Shown: positions 6,343-15,377, counted from the stretch's first letter. The stretch is 33,412 nt of DNA from JANQIV01 sp050117315 (GCA_050117315.1 JASFMY010000074.1:1-33412); one strand, 5' to 3'. Notes: generated by a model not told the origin, from the letters alone. Translations and numbers: made by a program.

Positions 6343-8691
6343 TTATTTCAAATAAAGAATTTTTGCTGTTTCGTGATGTTTAATATTATTTACATCCGTT
6401 ATATCGAGCGTAACGATATACATACCGGAGCTTACCAAAGCTCCCTGCATATTTCTTGCATTCCATATTACGGTAGGAATAGAGTTATTAAACTCGAATA
6501 CCTTTACAAGCTGTCCAATAGAGTTAAATATTTTTAACGAACCGGAAATTATATTCTGTTTGCTAAATTCAAAAGTGATCGCCGGGTTAAACGGGTTAGG
6601 GTAGAACGACAGCAGCTTTTCATCGCTTGTTTTATTTAATCCGCCGCTTCCTAATATAAACGTTTTGTTTCCACCTAAACCCGCATATCTTATTTCAAGT
6701 TTAACTTCATCCTGATCTGACTGCACCGAATTATTTGTATAAGATAACTTGTAAACATTCTGGCTTTCTATATTTGATACATCCAGCAATATATCTCTAA
6801 AGTTCCCGTTGATATCATAAAAATTACCGCCGGTGCCGATGATAATTGGATCAAACCAATCTGATTCCAAATCAACAAGACCTACTCCGTTAACACTAAT
6901 CCCCATTTCCAGCATTCTATCAACCACTTCCTGTTTTGTATAATTATCTTCCGGGTAAGGTTCATCTGTTATCCAGATAATAGTCCGTTTACTTCCTTCT
7001 CTAAATGATAATTCACTTGCCGCAATTAATGCAGAGGGTGAGTCTTCGATCCCTCCCCATAAATTAATGCCGGCTAACTTTGATTCGATAAAAGAAAGAT
7101 CACTTGTTAAATCCCAGATATTATCAACTGTGGTACTAAAAGTCACTACTCCAACCTGATAATCAAATCCTTTTGCAGCAAGGCTGTCACCGAATTCATT
7201 TAAGTTGTTTCTTACGGCGTCAATTTCATTGCCCATACTTCCGCTTACATCAAGTACAAAAACTACATCAACAAGACTAAAACCGGTGTCCGCATGTTTA
7301 CCAAGATTAAAATCCTCAACTCTATTTCCATTTTCATAAAGAAAAATATTTTCTTGTTCGAGATTCAAAATGAAATAACCTTTTTCCTGATTCTTTACAC
7401 TAAAAAAAATCTCAACCTCAGGAAGATTATCTAAACTTACTGAGTCGTTAACAATCTCTAAACCAGTTTCCGAATAAGGCGTAGCCGGGACATAAACCGT
7501 CCGGGATATTTCATCAACCAGTAAATCATTTTCATAAAATTTTATTGAAAGATTTTCAACAAGTTCATCATAAATTATTTTTGCATCGGTTGAAACTTTC
7601 AAGTACTGCGGGTTATTATCGGAGAAACTAATTCCATTTTCCCCGCTTATTTCAATAACTCCTTCGGATGAATATTCAATTTTGTTTATGGAAATATTTT
7701 GCTGCACGGAATTATTTAATTCAATAGTTGTGGTAAAATCATTCGGAAACATCTGATCGTTTTGAATAGTGAGAAATCCTGGGGAGTCCCAGCGGGCAAA
7801 TACTTTTGAATTAAACTCGGGCTCAAGTAAATTCAGACTGATTGAAAATACTGCCGAATCACCATGTTGTAATTCTCTTTCTTCCCATTCCGAATAAACA
7901 ACCAGATCGTATAATATTTGCGAAGTATTAAAGGTAGATTCCTGGGAAATAAATTCATTAAATTTCTGCCAGTTCATTCCGTAAAGTCTGCTTGCTTTCT
8001 CACCATCAAACAAGTAATTAATACCTATTCCTTTTGATGATTTTTTTCTTTCCCAAATTTCAAATTGATCCGGGATATCACTTTCTATGGTAAATTCACC
8101 AAGGACAAATGGGTCTTCAAACTTAACATAACCATCTCCCCATTTGCCGAGCGCCGGATCGAAGGCTATTCCGCCGCCAACGGATTTGACTTCAGAACCT
8201 TGGTTTCTTAAAACCAATTGAAGTGAAACGGATTCACCGTTATCATTGAGTAAAAGCGAAAATATAATTTGTAATCCGTCAAAGATTTGTGAGAATACTG
8301 ATAATGAATTTCCTTCTTTGACAGGATGAGGAAAATTGAGGGTGTTAGTTAATTCGTCAATTAATAACTTTTCACCGTTAACACTAATAACCGGGTACGA
8401 AGTTAAAGCATAGGGATGGCCGAATGATATGTCGCAGTTATCATCAAGTGAACTTGCGGACATACCGTCCTTTAATCCAACAGTAAAATACCCCCCTGTT
8501 ACCATTGACAACTCAATCTTTGAATTGCTTATACTTTCATACATTCTAAAATCAGATGTTGATTTTGAAAGAACAACATCGCCGTTTTCACTTTCAGCAG
8601 TAATATCTAAGTTATAATCATTTTTATTCTGCGCCCAAAGAGAAGCCGACAGAAGCAGTACAAAGGTTAGTAAGTTAATTATTTTAAACAT
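6343..8691 (-). CDS. Secreted VWA domain protein with T9SS sorting domain
   Basis: This 782-residue protein has a signal peptide (1-20, ending LWA-Q). A long beta-rich N-terminal region (21-460) has no family that I recognise; it includes FARWDSPGF, suggesting Ig-like or carbohydrate-binding folds. A VWA domain (about 474-650) follows, and a T9SS sorting domain (about 700-782, FYPNPFNPAITFEF ... ILYLK). The VWA metal site looks intact: VFVLDVSGSMG with Asp481, and WITDEP for the second acidic site. It should be exported across the outer membrane and either released or anchored; binding through a metal-occupied VWA is the family expectation. The ATG start has GAGGAGGG upstream. Its sorting domain differs from the near-identical cassettes further right (VSSGMYIVTLDIT and not SGIYFYVLKAG), so it is an older or separately acquired copy. 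Confidence 0.88.
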   Translation of the reverse strand: MFKIINLLTFVLLLSASLWAQNKNDYNLDITAESENGDVVLSKSTSDFRMYESISNSKIELSMVTGGYFTVGLKDGMSASSLDDNCDISFGHPYALTSYPVISVNGEKLLIDELTNTLNFPHPVKEGNSLSVFSQIFDGLQIIFSLLLNDNGESVSLQLVLRNQGSEVKSVGGGIAFDPALGKWGDGYVKFEDPFVLGEFTIESDIPDQFEIWERKKSSKGIGINYLFDGEKASRLYGMNWQKFNEFISQESTFNTSQILYDLVVYSEWEERELQHGDSAVFSISLNLLEPEFNSKVFARWDSPGFLTIQNDQMFPNDFTTTIELNNSVQQNISINKIEYSSEGVIEISGENGISFSDNNPQYLKVSTDAKIIYDELVENLSIKFYENDLLVDEISRTVYVPATPYSETGLEIVNDSVSLDNLPEVEIFFSVKNQEKGYFILNLEQENIFLYENGNRVEDFNLGKHADTGFSLVDVVFVLDVSGSMGNEIDAVRNNLNEFGDSLAAKGFDYQVGVVTFSTTVDNIWDLTSDLSFIESKLAGINLWGGIEDSPSALIAASELSFREGSKRTIIWITDEPYPEDNYTKQEVVDRMLEMGISVNGVGLVDLESDWFDPIIIGTGGNFYDINGNFRDILLDVSNIESQNVYKLSYTNNSVQSDQDEVKLEIRYAGLGGNKTFILGSGGLNKTSDEKLLSFYPNPFNPAITFEFSKQNIISGSLKIFNSIGQLVKVFEFNNSIPTVIWNARNMQGALVSSGMYIVTLDITDVNNIKHHETAKILYLK

Positions 8692-8756
8692 TTTCCCTCC
8701 TCATTGAATTTCGTTTAATAAAGAGTACTGATTAAATAAGGCTTACGAAGCATTCT

Positions 8757-9998
8757 TTATTTTAATAGTATCATAGATTTTGTACGTATATTATTTCCGC
8801 TAATTAACCGGTAGTAATAAATACCGGATGATAAATTATCCGTGACGAATGTTACTTTGTAGTTACCGGTATTTTTGTACTCGTTAAGAATGGTACCTAC
8901 CTCCCTTCCCAACAAGTCGTATACAACTATTTTTACTTGACCTGGTTTTGCAATTTTGAATTCAATTGTAGTGGACGGGTTAAAAGGATTAGGATAATTT
9001 TGAAAAAGAATGGCATCAGTAATTAATTGATTATTAAATTGAGCAACATCTGTTATCAGATCAGAAAGCGGTCTACGCCATATGGAACTATCAGATGCTA
9101 AAAAAATATATTCACTGTTGTTTACAAAATCATAAATATACCCGGTACGTTTAAGTGAAAATCCTTCATTGAATGAATGCCATTTATTATCTCCTAAATT
9201 ATACCGATAAATAGATTGCTGAAAGTCTTTCGAAATAGATGCAATGATATTATTGCTATAAAGGGATAGAGCCCGAGTACCGGCGGAGTCTGGTAAACCT
9301 ATACTTGCATTGTGCCAGTTATTACCTTTATCTCTTGAAATATAAAAACCATTTGAAAAGGTCCCTACATAAACACATGAATCCTGTACTAAAACGTCAA
9401 AGAAGTTATTAGAGAAGTTCGTTTTTAGACTATCCCAGGTGAGAGCGTTATCACTACTTCCATACAGTGCTTCGGCTTGAATTCGAACATAAAGAGAATT
9501 TCCATCGCTAATAATTTCACTTACATTACCCGGGAAAATAGAATCAGTATTCAATATATTCCACGTTCTTCCGGTATCACGTGAACAATATAGATTCCCA
9601 TCTAAATCTACATATGTCTTGGAATTACAGAATGCAATTGAGGAGCCTCCCAAAATACCGTCAAGTACCGAATACCAAGATTGGCCAAAATCATCTGATC
9701 TAAACACACTTGGAATGAGATTAGGCCAAATTACTGCTCGAGATGTATTTGTTAATAAAACGTCTCCGATTTGGAAAATCTTTGAAATACCCAAAGAACT
9801 TATTGAAGAAAGCGAATCCCATGAAATTCCATTATTTGTTGATTTATATATGACATGGGAATTCGCTGCTAATAATCCTTGAGATGTTTCAAGAAGTGTA
9901 TAAGGAGTACCTCCAGGAAAATACAATTTTTCCCATTGGCAAAATGAAGATGAAGAAAAAAAAGCCAAAAGATAAGTGATTATAATTATTCTTTTCAT
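8757..9998 (-). CDS. Secreted BNR-repeat beta-propeller protein with T9SS sorting domain
   Basis: 413 residues with a signal peptide (1-20). At least five BNR/Asp-box-like repeats follow: YKSTNNGISW (51-60), FRSDDFGQSW (99-108), YCSRDTGRTW (137-146), YGSSDNALTW (179-188) and YISRDKGNNW (219-228). The spacing of 38-48 residues is as expected for blades of a sialidase/Vps10/YCF48-type propeller. Asp boxes are structural, so no sialidase activity is implied and no sialidase catalytic arginine triad is evident. The C-terminal T9SS sorting domain (about 330-413) has NYPNPFNPSTTIEF and ends SMILLK. The ATG has AAGGTG upstream. Function is unknown; proteins with this build are abundant in the group. 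Confidence 0.88.
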   Translation of the reverse strand: MKRIIIITYLLAFFSSSSFCQWEKLYFPGGTPYTLLETSQGLLAANSHVIYKSTNNGISWDSLSSISSLGISKIFQIGDVLLTNTSRAVIWPNLIPSVFRSDDFGQSWYSVLDGILGGSSIAFCNSKTYVDLDGNLYCSRDTGRTWNILNTDSIFPGNVSEIISDGNSLYVRIQAEALYGSSDNALTWDSLKTNFSNNFFDVLVQDSCVYVGTFSNGFYISRDKGNNWHNASIGLPDSAGTRALSLYSNNIIASISKDFQQSIYRYNLGDNKWHSFNEGFSLKRTGYIYDFVNNSEYIFLASDSSIWRRPLSDLITDVAQFNNQLITDAILFQNYPNPFNPSTTIEFKIAKPGQVKIVVYDLLGREVGTILNEYKNTGNYKVTFVTDNLSSGIYYYRLISGNNIRTKSMILLK

Positions 9999-10030
9999 GG
10001 TTCACCTTTTTTATCTATAAGGAAATAGAG

Positions 10031-10915
10031 TTATTTCAGCAGCAACATCTTCTTTGTAATTTTGACATTGCCTGCTTTCAACACATAAAAGTAAATGCCG
10101 CTTGGCATCTTATTGCCCTTTGAATCCCTGCTGTCCCATACAACTATATATGTACCGGCAATTTGACTGGTATTAACAAGTACACAGACCAACTGTCCAA
10201 GTAAATTATATATTTTTAACGAAACATTATATTCAGCTTTAGCAGAGGGCAACGTATATTCAATCTTAGTGGACGGATTAAAAGGATTTGGATAATTCTG
10301 AAATAACCGAAACGAGTTATCAATATTATTGCTATAACTCTCATCAGTTGATGTTATTGTTGAATATTTACTAAGAAAAAAACCTGTTGTCCCTACAATG
10401 TATTCTGCTACATATTTAACTTTACCGACACCTTTTGCAAACCAGGAATCGTGAATACCGGCATCATAACAATTTTTTTGATGTTTAAAATGGTAACAAT
10501 TATAAAAAGTACCGGCTGGTGTAACAACTGTGTCGCTTTTATTTACAAGAAATATTTTTTCTCTAAATGAGCATTCATAACCCGAAGGAAGTTCTATACT
10601 ATCACCTATATCAATTGTAAAATCAAATAATAAAAATTCAGTGATGTCTGCTTCATTTAAACAATAAACTCTATTATTCTTTTCACGCAGCCAATAATCG
10701 GTTTCTGACATAGAGCGGGAAAAACCGTAATATAAAATTCCGTTACTTCGTAAGGTGTCGACAATAATATCGGAATGAGGATCGAAATCCGAGTAGAACT
10801 CCCATTCACTTCCCAATTTCATGGGATAATATGATGAATCGGAAAGAGTGTTAGAATATAAATATGAAGTACAAAGTATCAAGCACACCAACCATAATTT
10901 CTTTAGCTTTTTCAT
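10031..10915 (-). CDS. Small secreted protein with T9SS sorting domain, unknown N-terminal domain
   Basis: 294 residues: a signal peptide (1-21), a central domain (about 25-190) and a T9SS sorting domain (about 205-294). The central domain opens YYPMKLGSEWEF and contains VVTPAGTFYNCYHFKH and WFAKGVGKVKY. This pattern recalls lipoprotein-like domains related to DUF3108/TapB (PAGtfyncy ... WfakgVGlVk), which have no defined activity; the assignment is from memory. Conserved cysteines at ECSF, YNCYHF and KNCY could form disulfides after export. The last ~85 codons are nearly identical at the DNA level to the 3' end of the gene at 11104-12063, while the rest is unrelated. The leader has AAGGAT before the ATG. 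A terminator-like hairpin (10955-10986) separates it from the upstream gene. Confidence 0.85.
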   Translation of the reverse strand: MKKLKKLWLVCLILCTSYLYSNTLSDSSYYPMKLGSEWEFYSDFDPHSDIIVDTLRSNGILYYGFSRSMSETDYWLREKNNRVYCLNEADITEFLLFDFTIDIGDSIELPSGYECSFREKIFLVNKSDTVVTPAGTFYNCYHFKHQKNCYDAGIHDSWFAKGVGKVKYVAEYIVGTTGFFLSKYSTITSTDESYSNNIDNSFRLFQNYPNPFNPSTKIEYTLPSAKAEYNVSLKIYNLLGQLVCVLVNTSQIAGTYIVVWDSRDSKGNKMPSGIYFYVLKAGNVKITKKMLLLK

Positions 10916-10954
10916 TTTATATCCTTAGTTTATGTTTTTTAGTAAACCGTTATT

Positions 10955-10986
10955 AAAACCTTCAAGGCGTTTATAAACCTTGAAGG
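10955..10986 (-). terminator. Hairpin terminator between two T9SS cargo genes
   Basis: CCTTCAAGG (10959-10967) pairs with CCTTGAAGG (10978-10986) over 9 bp with a 10-nt loop. On the minus strand the stem is followed by TTTTAATAA. This suggests that the pair 14218-11104 is terminated before the gene starting at 10915, so the cluster is more than one transcription unit. Confidence 0.65.
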
Positions 10987-11019
10987 CTAACCCCTCATTT
11001 ATTTCAGCAGCATTCGTCC

Positions 11020-11109
11020 TTCGTAGTTTCATCTCAACGCAAAAGGACTTGTACTTCGCAGCTTCATCTCAACGGAGGAGAACCTGTTCTCCGTAGCTGC
11101 CTTTTAGCG
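11020..11109. repeat. 35-bp tandem repeat, three units, at a T9SS gene end
   Basis: Units begin at 11020, 11055 and 11090, exactly 35 bp apart. The shared core is TTCGTAGTTTCATCTCAACG (unit 1), with two differences in unit 2 and a degenerate form in unit 3 that overlaps the stop codon and last codons of the gene ending at 11104. A related single copy lies at 12112-12130, again overlapping the end of a sorting-domain gene. Reading minus, the region also contains ATGCTGCTGAAATAA (11012-10998), which resembles the last codons (MLLLK-stop) of the neighbouring sorting domain. The array may be a relic of duplicated gene ends. Confidence 0.7.
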
Positions 11110-12063
11110 AAGGAGAATCATTTTTTTAGTTAGTTTTACATCTCCTGCTTTCAACACATAAAAATAAATTCCGCTCGGCATCTTATTGCCGTTTGAATCC
11201 CTGCCGTCCCATACAACTTTATATGTACCGGCAGTTTGATCAGTGTTAACAAGTACACAGACCAATTGTCCAAGTGAATTATATATTTTTAATGAAACAT
11301 TATATTCAGCTTTTGCAGTGGGCAACGTATATTCAATATTTGTTGAAGGATTAAAAGGATTTGGGTAATTATTCATTAAGATATATGAATTTGGAATCGA
11401 TTCTTTTTTGTCTATTGAAGTGACAACCTTATTCCCTTGTTCAAAAAGCCGGTAAGTATCAACATACCCAAATCTATCTTGACTTCTGTTTTGTTCATAT
11501 ACTAAACTATCTATACTTTTGTCTTTAATAGACCACAGTTCATCTATTTTTTGAATATCTTCAATCGTATCTCTCTTTATTACCGAAGCATTTAAACTGT
11601 TAAAAAAATTATCCCGCTTTTCTTTTTCAAAAACGTAATCATATTTTACCTCTATTATTCCACCATAATATTTAGGAGCCGTAATCTTAACAGAATCTAA
11701 ATGAGAGTATCCAGAACCGTAAATAATTTGTTCACCATCTGAAACAGGAAATCCAAGTGTGGAGGGATTTAACTGATATGTCCAAGTTTCTCGTTCCCCT
11801 TTTGTCAAATATCTTTCGCACCAATCTGCAAGTGAGTGAATTTCAATAAATTCTACCCCTTTTATCCTTACCCACACCGGATAAACACATTCAGGATGGA
11901 AAAGAATAGTTGAATCAGTATTATTATATATGCTTACTTCTACTTCTATTATTTCACCATATGAATAATTTGTTTTGTTTGTAGTTACAGTGAATAATCC
12001 TTGAGAAAACATCTTTTGCTCGCTCATTAAAAGGAGAATCATTAGAATAAATATGTTCTTCAT
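11104..12063 (-). CDS. Secreted BsuPI/Ig-like protein with T9SS sorting domain
   Basis: 319 residues. A signal peptide (1-20) is followed by a beta-sandwich (about 22-150) that begins FTVTTNKTNYSYGEIIEV and continues VSIYNNTDSTILF. This resembles the BsuPI/intracellular proteinase inhibitor Ig-like fold common in secreted Bacteroidota proteins. A charged, probably helical linker (about 155-215) and a T9SS sorting domain (about 230-319, NYPNPFNPSTNIEY ... KMILLR) follow. Protease inhibition is not implied for this protein. The sorting-domain DNA is nearly the same as in the gene at 10031-10915. The leader carries AGAGGT 7 nt before the ATG. It follows the large VIT-VWA gene by 61 nt and is probably in the same transcript. 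Confidence 0.86.
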   Translation of the reverse strand: MKNIFILMILLLMSEQKMFSQGLFTVTTNKTNYSYGEIIEVEVSIYNNTDSTILFHPECVYPVWVRIKGVEFIEIHSLADWCERYLTKGERETWTYQLNPSTLGFPVSDGEQIIYGSGYSHLDSVKITAPKYYGGIIEVKYDYVFEKEKRDNFFNSLNASVIKRDTIEDIQKIDELWSIKDKSIDSLVYEQNRSQDRFGYVDTYRLFEQGNKVVTSIDKKESIPNSYILMNNYPNPFNPSTNIEYTLPTAKAEYNVSLKIYNSLGQLVCVLVNTDQTAGTYKVVWDGRDSNGNKMPSGIYFYVLKAGDVKLTKKMILLR

Positions 12064-12111
12064 AATATTACCTCTTTAATTGCCTGATATCTATTTTAGC
12101 AACACCAGTGC

Positions 12112-12130
12112 TTCGTAGCTTCATTTAACG
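12112..12130. repeat. Single copy of the 35-bp repeat core at a gene end
   Basis: TTCGTAGCTTCATTTAACG matches the core of the units at 11020 and 11055 with few changes. It spans the stop codon (12125-12127) of the VIT-VWA gene, as unit 3 of the array spans the stop of the next gene. This shared position links the repeat to the 3' ends of sorting-domain genes. Confidence 0.55.
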
Positions 12131-14218
12131 TAAGAGGATCATTTTCTTCGTAATTTTCACATCACCTGACTGTAGTACATAAAAATAAATTCCACTTGGC
12201 ATTTGATTGCCCTGTGAATCCAGACCCTTCCACACTACTGTATAGGTACCATTTGCCTGGTTAGTATTTACAAGTACTTTAACAAGCTGTCCGAGGGTGT
12301 TGTAAATTTTCAATGTAACTCCAACCAGAGATTGGGATATAGGTATGGTGTATTCTATTGTGGTTGAAGGATTAAACGGGTTCGGATAATTCTGCTTCAG
12401 TTCAAATTCATCAGGTAAACTTGGATCATCATCAATACTTGTGGTGGGGTCATCGTCATCATCAGCATAAAATGCAGTGTAAGGCGTAAGTATCTGAAAC
12501 ATAAGGCTAAGTTCAATGACCTGGTTTACAAGTTCATCCGTTTCGCCGAAGATTTCTATTAGGTTAAGAATCTCATTTATTTTTTCTTTTGCCCAAAGAC
12601 GCGGCACAAAGCGGTGTCCGCCTATTGTATCAGGAAAAAACAAACTCTGTGACTTGGAAAAATCGGAATTCTCTAATTTGCCGCTAAGCTCCACATTGAA
12701 TAATCCGCCGTTTCTATATTTCCCGAGATAAATCTGCTGAGTTCCGAAAAACAAATCTGTTGGGGTTGCCGGAAAAATATCCCATGCGTACAACCCGCCG
12801 AGATCAATATTAATAGATGTTAAAACCGGTTTTGATATTCGTAAAAAAAGCTCGCCCACAACCGTGGAGATGCTGTCATCGGATTCTATGAATGTTGCAT
12901 AACCTCGGTTGTTTTCCGAGATTTCCGTCAATAATGCTTTGCTTATTTCATCACCTATTCCAAAGGAAAAAATTCTGACATTGTTAGTATTATTTATTTC
13001 CAGACCGGCTAAAATTGAATCCTGGGATGTCTGCCCCCAGGTTGGATTTCCGTCTGTTAAAAATACTATACTGTTGTAAAACTGATCGTCAAAGGATTGA
13101 TTAAGCGATTCGTTAAGCGCTTCTGATATATTCGTCAATCCCAATGCGCTTAACTGGTTAATATAATTAAGCGCCCGGCTTTTGTTATCTGAATTCGCAT
13201 ATATAAAATTTTCTGAAAATTTATTTACAAATGTTCCGAAAGTAACAATGTTAAATCTGTCGTCCGCCCCGAGCAGCTCAACAAAACCGGCCAATGCACT
13301 TTTAAGCTGGTCAAGCCTTGTTCCTTCCATACTTGAAGAAACATCTGCAGTAAAAATTATGCTTTGCGGAATAACCTGTTCTTGGTCTTCTTCAAACGGC
13401 GGGTTTACCCAAAGGGCATAAAAGCTATCTTCGCCAATTGAATCTTCTTCCGAAGGAGTATAAGTAGCAAGCGTAAAATCGATATTTCCTTTTTCCAATT
13501 CGAACTCCACAAAAAGATCCGTATCCGGGTAGTAGTTTTCATCGCCGTAAAAAAGACTGTATTCTTTATCACTTATTTGAGTAATCTGAAGAGCTGTTGA
13601 ATTTTCATGAGACGGCGAATAAAAGGTCTTAAAAGGGAAATCCGCGACTGCGTCAATTTCCACCATTACTTCTTCAAGAGGCTGTGACGATAAATCAAGA
13701 GTATTCAACGGCAGCGTATAATTAATTTTTCCGAATTCATAAAATAGCGGCTCGGCATAAGTTATCTCAACACGCACTTCGCTTAAAGGATCAATAGGAA
13801 CAATGCTCAGCCTGAATAAATTGTCTCCCAGGTATTCAAGCAAAGCAGGATCAAGCCACTGCTGCAGTTTCTGATTGTATTCGTTAACTGCCTCCTGTCG
13901 CTCACGGATATCTGCAACAAACCGGTTACCGTTTACCCAGTATATCATTTCAGTAATGGTTGCGTTTTCCGGGAGAGGAAAAACAAAAATTGCTTCCACT
14001 GATTCATTTGATTCGTTATAAAAAGTTTGATCCTGGTGGGTTATTGCTATTTGGTTGTTTATTTCAACATCGGTTAAAATGTTTTTTATCCACATCTTTT
14101 CATAAGTAACATTGCTCCAGCGGGGCCTGGAAAATAATGAACCGACAGCAAGAACTTCGGAATGGAAAAGAATTATTAAAATAAAAACAACCGGTAGAAG
14201 TTGTAGTATTCTTTTCAT
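12125..14218 (-). CDS. Secreted VIT-VWA domain protein with T9SS sorting domain
   Basis: This 697-residue protein has a signal peptide (1-24), a VIT domain (about 38-165, with VFPLPENATITE and RERQEAVNEY), a linker, a VWA domain (about 285-460) and a T9SS sorting domain (about 615-697, NYPNPFNPSTTIEY ... KMILLR). The VWA metal site is complete: ADVSSSM with Asp292, Thr362 in LGLTNISEAL, and FLTDG with Asp389. VIT-VWA architecture is that of inter-alpha-trypsin inhibitor heavy chains and many bacterial exported proteins; a metal-dependent protein-binding role at the cell surface is the usual inference. It is the first gene of the minus-strand cluster, with GAGGAG upstream of the ATG. An acidic stretch (DDDDDP, SIDDDP) precedes the sorting domain. 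Confidence 0.92.
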   Translation of the reverse strand: MKRILQLLPVVFILIILFHSEVLAVGSLFSRPRWSNVTYEKMWIKNILTDVEINNQIAITHQDQTFYNESNESVEAIFVFPLPENATITEMIYWVNGNRFVADIRERQEAVNEYNQKLQQWLDPALLEYLGDNLFRLSIVPIDPLSEVRVEITYAEPLFYEFGKINYTLPLNTLDLSSQPLEEVMVEIDAVADFPFKTFYSPSHENSTALQITQISDKEYSLFYGDENYYPDTDLFVEFELEKGNIDFTLATYTPSEEDSIGEDSFYALWVNPPFEEDQEQVIPQSIIFTADVSSSMEGTRLDQLKSALAGFVELLGADDRFNIVTFGTFVNKFSENFIYANSDNKSRALNYINQLSALGLTNISEALNESLNQSFDDQFYNSIVFLTDGNPTWGQTSQDSILAGLEINNTNNVRIFSFGIGDEISKALLTEISENNRGYATFIESDDSISTVVGELFLRISKPVLTSINIDLGGLYAWDIFPATPTDLFFGTQQIYLGKYRNGGLFNVELSGKLENSDFSKSQSLFFPDTIGGHRFVPRLWAKEKINEILNLIEIFGETDELVNQVIELSLMFQILTPYTAFYADDDDDPTTSIDDDPSLPDEFELKQNYPNPFNPSTTIEYTIPISQSLVGVTLKIYNTLGQLVKVLVNTNQANGTYTVVWKGLDSQGNQMPSGIYFYVLQSGDVKITKKMILLR

Positions 14219-14492
14219 AATAAAACTCCTCTATAATGGATTTCATAGGCTTTTATTAATTCACAAAATTTAATTAAACTGCATTTCTTGTTCATTTTAA
14301 TCCGTAACTTTAATCGATTCCTAGGAAATTAGCAATTTATATGCCCAAGAATTATTGGTAAAATAGGCTAATATTTTACCTTATAAATTTTCAGCTGCGA
14401 AAATTTTTCGCATCACGGAATATTCTGCACACTTTTTTACTTCGATTTCTTTGTTTATTTTGTCACAATAATTTTATAAAAAAGAATGTGTT
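14219..14492. other. Divergent intergenic region with two inverted repeats
   Basis: This 274-nt gap separates the minus-strand T9SS cluster from btuF. It holds GGTAAAAT/ATTTTACC (14357-14364 and 14373-14380) and the palindrome GCGAAAATTTTTCGC (14397-14411, 7-bp arms around one base), 16 nt apart. Both could be operators or hairpins. I found no clean TTG-N20-TAnnTTTG promoter in either direction and no cobalamin riboswitch signature before the BtuF-like gene. Confidence 0.4.
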
Positions 14493-15377
14493 ATGAGATA
14501 TTCAAAAATCCTTTTACTAATTATCTTTTTATTTGCCTTCATTTCGAAAATAAATTCTGGTTCTTTTCCGGGAAAAAAGATAACGGATGACTTTGGAAAT
14601 GAAATAACTATTGAGCAGATTCCGCAAAGAGTAATTACGCTGGCGCCAAATCTAACCGAAATGATTTATGTTTTAGGAGTTGAAGATAAACTAATAGGCA
14701 ATACTTCATACTGCAATTACCCCGAAGCGGCTAATATTGTGGAAAAAGTTGGGGATATGTTAACCGTTAATTTCGAAAAAATAATTACTCTAAAACCGGA
14801 TTTAATTTTTATAACTGTTGAAGGAAACAACAAAAGTACTTATGATAAATTATTGCAGCTCGGCTTTAAAGTATTTATCTCAAATCCCAGGAACTACGAA
14901 GGCATAAAAAAGACATTTGCAGATATGGGGAAGATTTTTGATAAAGAAAAAACTGCCGGCTCATTTGTTAAGCTATGGGACAACAAAGTTAATTCTATAA
15001 AATCAAGAGACAGCGGCAAAAAAAATGAAATTATGTTTTTAGTCTCGTTAAAACCTATTATGCTGGCCGGTGAAAATACTTTTATAAATGAATTTATCAA
15101 GTTTACAAACTCAATAAATATCACACATGATATTAATATAAACTACCCGGTATTCAACAGGGAAGAAGTAATAAAAAGAAACCCTGATTATATTTTTTAT
15201 GCTTCCGAAAATCCCGAAGCCAAAGATGAGATTAAAAATGCATACCCGGAATGGAAAAATTTGGATGCCGTTAAAAATGATAATGTTGTTTTGGTTAATC
15301 CCGATTTGTTTTTTAGGCCGGGGCCCCGTTTCATAGAAGCATTGAAAATTTTTTCTAATTCGATAAATCCTCGGTAG
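14493..15377 (+). CDS. BtuF-like periplasmic cobalamin/siderophore-binding protein
   Basis: 294 residues with a signal peptide (about 1-22), matching the type III substrate-binding fold of metal-chelate/vitamin B12 ABC transporters. Visible family signatures are ITDDFGNEITI, PQRVITLAPNLTEMIYVLG, LIGNTSYCNYP, KVGD and LKPDLIF in the N-lobe. The C-lobe has EVIKRNPDYIF, WKNLDAVKNDNVVLVNPD and RPGPR. The long helix between lobes (about 130-165) typical of this class is present. Cobalamin is the likeliest ligand from overall similarity, but haem or ferric siderophore cannot be excluded. No permease or ATPase gene is adjacent, so it must work with components encoded elsewhere. Its last 23 nt overlap the 3' end of the convergent small gene. 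Confidence 0.85.
   Translation: MRYSKILLLIIFLFAFISKINSGSFPGKKITDDFGNEITIEQIPQRVITLAPNLTEMIYVLGVEDKLIGNTSYCNYPEAANIVEKVGDMLTVNFEKIITLKPDLIFITVEGNNKSTYDKLLQLGFKVFISNPRNYEGIKKTFADMGKIFDKEKTAGSFVKLWDNKVNSIKSRDSGKKNEIMFLVSLKPIMLAGENTFINEFIKFTNSINITHDININYPVFNREEVIKRNPDYIFYASENPEAKDEIKNAYPEWKNLDAVKNDNVVLVNPDLFFRPGPRFIEALKIFSNSINPR

Noticed and set aside
14219..14492. Cobalamin riboswitch before btuF
   Set aside because: No conserved B12-box-like sequence was seen and the leader is too AT-rich.
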